DNA of 64,000 bases from Agapanthus africanus. Lineage: Eukaryota; Streptophyta; Magnoliopsida; Asparagales; Amaryllidaceae. The stretch is taken from assembly GCA_030015575.1 (NCBI GenBank), contig JASDDO010000004.1:318688654-318752653 (forward strand), written 5' to 3'. Below, piece by piece: positions 58,520 through 64,000 of the stretch. The notes below the pieces were generated by a model. It was not told the DNA's origin and searched no databases. It saw nothing but the letters and a program-made list of their open reading frames with translations. Both the position numbers and the translations under genes were made by a program. Position 1 is the stretch's first letter, and every line of letters starts with the position of its first letter.

Positions 58520-61500
58520 TATCACGACCCGAAGGTACGGAATGTGACCGGCACTTAAATTACGAAAGTCTAAAGGCGTAACGTAATTTAAGTAACCCGA
58601 AGCCCAAAAATCTAAACCATTTAAAAAAAAGAAGTCAAGGAAAACATGTTTTAAAACAACATCAAATTTCTCAAAATTTTCGACAAAGTCTCCTTTGTAA
58701 AAACTGGCCCCAAACGGGTACAAATAAGAATATATACATAAGCAATAAAAAAAAGGCATCCCCAAGCGGGAGATAGCTCTTCGCCAATTGGCGGTCATAA
58801 CCATGCAAGCAATAATATACAACGCCGATGTGCGAGGAACAAAACTCAAAGAAAGCCATCAGAAAACCATAATAGTACAAGCGTGACTCTAAGGTCGAAA
58901 GAGTAAGCAACTGGTCTTCTAAATTTAATAAGTAATACAAGTCTGGTTGATGGAGTTTACTAGATACAAATGAAATAATAAAAGTACAACGGCGGTCCTG
59001 ATACAAGTGAACCAACTTACCAAGAAAATCACCCAGAATGAAATGATATACCGGCAAGTTGCCAAGGAAACCTATACATCGAAACCTGTAAGAAAATTTA
59101 GCACAACGGGGGTCAGTTGCCAACTCGTGAGTAGAAGACATCTACGAGTAGAAATCGCATGCATGACGCTCTCCTAGGTCATAATAATATACTTAATACA
59201 ACACTAGTCATCTTGTAGTGGCAGGGTAATAATCTATGCATAAGTGAATTGCTCAGTGCTCGTGTCAGTGCCTCAAGTAGTAACATGTCATGTGTATGAG
59301 TATGCATGGACCATGAATGGAAAACAATAAACCATGAAATCTGGATATATCTGTAAGAAATCTTTAACTTTTATTATAGTAAAATTTGTCTGGTAAGATG
59401 AAACATCATCAATGAAATCTATGGAAATCCGTGTCAAGTATCGACACAAAACATGTAAATCTAAAGGTCTCAATACCTCATAGTCTCAATATCTCATAGT
59501 CTCAATATCTCGGACTCTGTCAGTCCGGATCGGCCCATATCATCAAATCTCACGACAACGGTCGGTATCCTCCGGATATCCGCCGCGCCAGACATCACCG
59601 GTAGGTAGTCTTCCCCTGCCAGGCTCATCGTCTACAACTCGAGCTTCTTGCCCCGGGTACCATCTTGGGCCCATCATGTTCCCGAGACGGTTCATCCACT
59701 CCTCGAATCGGGTCTCGAAATCCAGCAGAAAACATGAAATCTCATGGTGGACGACACATACATCATGAGAAAATCGCAACTTGCATTTAAAAAAAAACGA
59801 TGATACTAAGCTTTTAATAAATTCTTGCGGTTTTCCCCCAAAATCAAGAAATCTCATAGAAATCCAAAATCCCAAAATCATGAGTAAGTAAATAATGAGT
59901 ATCGGCATAAGCCCAACAATACTGCATGATAATATGAATATGTGAATGCATGAAGTGTCTAAGTAATAAATGCAATGTCTAAACTAGCATATGAGAGTAA
60001 TCACACAATATTATATTGGACCAGTATTTAGCTGATTATATCAATAAAAAGATAATATGTTCTAAAGTGTATGTGACATGGCAATTACCGATGATGATGT
60101 GTGTGAGCCGGCAAATAAGTGTACATGGATCATGCGCATCATCGGTAATGGTGCTGGTGTCCTAACATGCAGAGCTTCATATTAGCTAAAGAAATATTTG
60201 TATGAATATGCAATACGATGAATACAACATGAATATAACGGTGAATGTGTAGTAAACGCATAACTAGAGAATACATACTAATTACGAGTCATACAGTTTG
60301 TTGTTTGGAAAAAGCACGAATCGTGGTTTTTAGAAAATTAGGGGCTACGGGGTTTTTATGAAAATATATGTCCTTTGAAAAATCCGTAGTATCTCTCAGG
60401 CTGTCTTTAAAAATGCACACGATTCGTTAGTTTTGAAAATAAGTATGACTCGAGCCTAAACTAAGATCTACCTAACCAACTAAGGAACTGACTAAAAACA
60501 CCAGTCGAAAGGTAAGAAAAATCCTCCTAAAGTCTGAGTCGGTATCTCTAGTAGTCGGTGATCCAGCCTCAATAGCGTTACGTATGTAGTACGACTTCCT
60601 CGAGTCAAGATTGCAGATCAATCATCACATCTATTTCTCATATGGTAAAATCCATTGTACGGCATCCCAAAATCGGGGTACGGGTCAACTACCACACATA
60701 TATATATACATCATCATTCGTATAATATCATCATCAAACCATATCATGATCAAGGGTACTGTACTATAATCGCATACATCCCAATATCATCAAACATATA
60801 TCATCGTCTATGTAAATATATATCGTCAAATGATACACTAAAGTATCATGTCAGATGTCATATCGTGATTAAGTCACATATTACAATCCGGGTTCTATTC
60901 TAGAGTCTCATTCATTTCAATGTCATCAACACATATTATCATTTATATAAATATATTTTATATAATCTCATTGCCCAACGATCCGCTAATATCATAATAC
61001 ATCTCATGTCATAACTCGATCATATATCCAATAGATCACGGCATCGAGCCTAGTCACATCGACTCATCCCCATGTATCATATAACATCCTCATATCACAT
61101 GTATATGTTGTGTGTGTGTGTGTGTCTATATATATATATATACCTTCACACATTCCTATATATATATATATATAAACACATATACACCAAGTCATGTTTA
61201 TGTGTGTGCGTGTGTGTGTGTCTACATGAAACCTATGAATTCCCTCCTAGGCAATCATCCTATGGTTAAGTCCTTCTAAATCAGTCTAATCCAACCTAAA
61301 GTCTTCAATATTGTCCTACTCGCCAAGAATCTAAGGTCACGTCCGACTTCCTAATAATAATATGTAATATCTTTATTCTACGTTTGCGGGGTGCTATACG
61401 CCATCCACCCGACTTTCTCCATAGATATACATTTACTCACCTGGTCCTTGTCTGCCGAAGTCGATGCCGTCATCTTCTTCTTCATCGTCCGAAGTCTACG

Positions 61501-63231
61501 TGAGGGGTACCTATACGCAAACATATATAATATCGTAAACCGAAATCGCAGACAAAATCAAAACGGCACACGAAACGCGCAAAGGTTAAAACTTATGACC
61601 CGCTCATGCAAAAGAACCAAATAACTCACGATATCGGCGTGCAAACGCCGATTGATCGAGATAAAACACAAACGTACAAATCGTAGTTCCAAAACTCACT
61701 AATTATAATATAAATAGGGTTTAAATCATCAAAACCTTAAAATTAATCAAATCGTTTTATTTCGTAAAAACCTAGAAAGCACTAAATTTTCGTTTTAATT
61801 TGAAACTTGATATTTTAACCCAACTAACGGCCATAATAGTCACTAAATATCATAACTAAGTCATACAAACCATTACTATAATTTAAGCTCATCAATTTGT
61901 ATAAAATCCAAAATTCTAGATTGCAAAAATATCAAATTTTAACACTTTTTAAAGCAAAATTCACAATTCAACAACTAAGCTATATTTTGCATATATTAAA
62001 TTGTTAAACCACTCATGAAAACCTTATTGATGTGCTAAAAACCCTAACTAGATTTTAATCCCACATTTTAAATTTAGTTCTAAAACCTAGTTAGCAAAAT
62101 AGCATAATTATCACAATTTTTAAACTAACAATTAGCAACTAGTAACCAAATTAGGTTTTGCATTCAATTAACATGTTAATCTTCTCATTAAATCCATAAT
62201 CTAATGATACAAACCCTCATCATAATTTTATCTCACCAATATACATGATTTATAAAAATCTAGTTTGCGAATAGCTTAATTTGAACAATTAAAATGTAAC
62301 AATTAGTAATTTGACAACTAAATTTCATTTTGCATACCCTAAGATGTTACACTACACTTTCAAACCATGATTACATGATAAGAACCCTAATTTGCATTCA
62401 AAACCCTTTCTTGAATTTTCGAAATTTTCAAATTAACAACTAGCACAAAATTAACACATAAATATCCGAGATTTAAGCAATTTACACAACAATTTCGCTA
62501 TAAGTTTAAGATTTATACCTCAAAAAATTAAAGATCTAGCATGAAAATCTTGGCCTCCAAAATGGCTTCTTGCTTCATGAATCCAAGTTATATTGGTCAA
62601 GGAATAATGGGTAGGATTTAGATTAGAAGATTAATGAAGTTTTTATATGGATTTTTGAAGCAAAAATGATGAATTTTTGAGAGAAAATGAGAGGGGGAAA
62701 AATGGGGGCAGCATGGGAGAGGGCTTGGCCAAGGTGAGATGAGGAAAAAGAGTGAAGTGAGAGTGTGTAGAAATGTGTGGAAACATCCTTAATGAATGTA
62801 TCTTTTCACTTAAAACCTTAATTATATAAATTTTTCTAATTTAAAATTTTTCCTAGAAAAGTCTAGAGCCATGAAAAAAAATTTTGAGAAAGATTTTGCA
62901 TGTTACACATTTGATTCTAATATGTTATGGATCTCTTTGTAAAAATTAACCCATTTCTAATTTGTAATTTGCACTAATTTAATGTATAATTAAAGCTTAT
63001 ATTAATATTAGAATTTAATTAATTAAGGAAAAATATTTAAGTAAACTAATAATTTATAAGTGACTAAATAAATAACAAATACTAGCAATTACATAGTTAA
63101 AATAGGCGTATTTAAATCTATATCGAAAATTAATTATAGTTACATTTTACGGAAAATACGGTTTATTTTACCGATTATCAGAAAATTCACCTAAACGATT
63201 TTATTTATTTATTTATTTTTAAAACGTTACA
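58520..63231 (-). repeat. G LTR3
   Basis: 4712 bp; the terminal TGTCACG reads TATCACG. The inverted repeat is at 60084-60149. The AT and GT microsatellite block at 61108-61222 is expanded relative to LTR1. The minus-strand frame 58671-59141 (156 codons) is the longest version of a frame found in all three LTRs. Confidence 0.88.
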
Positions 63232-64000
63232 ATCTTCCCCCTTAAAGAAATTTAGTCCCGGAATTTAAATTAAAACTTCCCCCAATTACTAAGACATTTC
63301 AGTAAAGCACTCAAATCGTTGGGGCTCCGAAATCATCATTACTTAAAACACATCATAGCACAATGCATGCGCACGAAAGCAAGTACATAACTCAAAATCA
63401 AAACTCCGTCAAGCATCACGTAATCATCGGAGTTATGGTGAAAACATAATGTCAAAGTCCAATACGAAAAACAACATGCTATACATCAAAACTATAACTT
63501 GTATATAGTATGCATCGTTGTAAAATCATTCAATCCTCGGAAAAGAAATGCATGCAAAAACACCTAGGTACCGGTCTCAGAACAGTCCTGCTCGATTATT
63601 AAACCAAATAGTAAATATCATAAAAATGTACTGCTCAAAATGAAATCAATCTCAAATACAGTATACAAGGTACCCCGTGCGTTCGGTGCGCACCGAAATC
63701 GAAATCAAATACATATTCCTTGAATACGCACATAAATAAAACTAAGTGCAACGGGTGTACACTAAAAACATCTGTCAAGTGCAATGGGTGTACACGACAA
63801 CACTATCAGGTGCATCTAATCTGCACAATCCACGATTTAGTGCATCTGGTGTGCACAAAATCGCATCAAGTGCGCCAAGTGTGCGCAAGAATCTCAATCA
63901 AGTGCACATGGTGCACGAAAATATATACTGAATATCAAAATCGAATTCACAGTACGAAAAGTGCATGAAAACTATGCCGAAGTATACATCAAAATCATGT
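63232..64000 (-). other. G internal region INT3, cut by the window edge
   Basis: Polypurine tract (CTTTAAGGGGGAAGAT on the minus strand) then sequence colinear with INT1 and INT2 to the window end, including the start of the GTGCA dyad array (63678 onward). A further LTR is expected to the right. Confidence 0.85.

Larger units (their letters stand above)
35264..64000 (-). mobile_element. Array G: tandem LARD-like non-autonomous LTR retrotransposon
   Basis: Three copies of a 4.66-4.71 kb LTR separated by ~1.8 kb internal regions, all head to tail on the minus strand: LTR1 35264-39920, INT1 39921-41697, LTR2 41698-56722 (split by H), INT2 56723-58519, LTR3 58520-63231, INT3 from 63232. Each internal region has a polypurine tract at one end and an initiator-Met primer site at the other, so these are true LTR elements, but none encodes gag or pol. 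Adjacent units are about 90% identical by eye. Long LTRs with a short non-coding interior match the LARD class. The LTR end GGGTCGTGACA followed by TTGGTATCAGAGC recalls plant gypsy (Del/Tekay) elements; that assignment is inference. Confidence 0.82.

Noticed and set aside
1-64000. Host genes, tRNA or rRNA genes
   Set aside because: Every long stretch is accounted for by LTR elements; tRNA-like matches are only primer binding sites of 12 bases.

Overview
The window is plant nuclear DNA made entirely of transposable elements. I found no host gene, tRNA, rRNA or CRISPR array. The evidence for a flowering plant is a set of Ty1/copia elements with about 1.8-2.2 kb LTRs that open with TGTTAG...ATGCCCTAGAGG, resembling the Angela/BARE lineage. 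They have initiator-Met tRNA primer sites and 5-bp target-site duplications. A second, older element has 4.7 kb LTRs and almost no coding capacity. I cannot name the species.

Left half (1-35263): a nest four insertions deep. A plus-strand copia leader (F, 33118-34857) was split by minus-strand element B (its LTRs and internal parts span 1076-33117). B was then hit by LTR A (1-1075), by complete element C (5343-15729, TSD ATTTC) and by complete element D (18360-30691, TSD AAATA). D carries a solo LTR, E (23033-25162, TSD GTAAC). B is the only element here with a recognisable gag (capsid-type region and zinc knuckle). In C and D the gag is deleted and a leader of about 3 kb leads directly to a short N-terminal remnant fused to protease, integrase, RT and RNase H. 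All pol regions are broken.

Right half (35264-64000): a head-to-tail array on the minus strand, LTR1 - INT1 - LTR2 - INT2 - LTR3 - INT3 (continuing past the edge). The LTRs are about 4.66-4.71 kb and the internal regions about 1.8 kb and non-coding. This is a LARD-like non-autonomous family (G), here in tandem. LTR2 is split by complete plus-strand copia element H (44048-54400, TSD GATGT), a sister of C.

Main observation: the leaders of C, D and H contain several conserved, apparently folded RNA modules: a ~130-nt module about 520 nt after the primer site, a duplicated ~90-nt hairpin unit, and three spaced UUGAC hairpins. Several helices show compensatory base changes between elements. The ~130-nt module also occurs in INT1 and INT2 of G, about 410 nt after its primer site, although G has unrelated LTRs. 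Shared RNA modules in gag-less and coding-less elements suggest, as inference only, signals used to borrow Gag from other elements. C and H also share the same internal deletions and start-codon loss, so an already broken lineage kept transposing. All alignments were made by eye.
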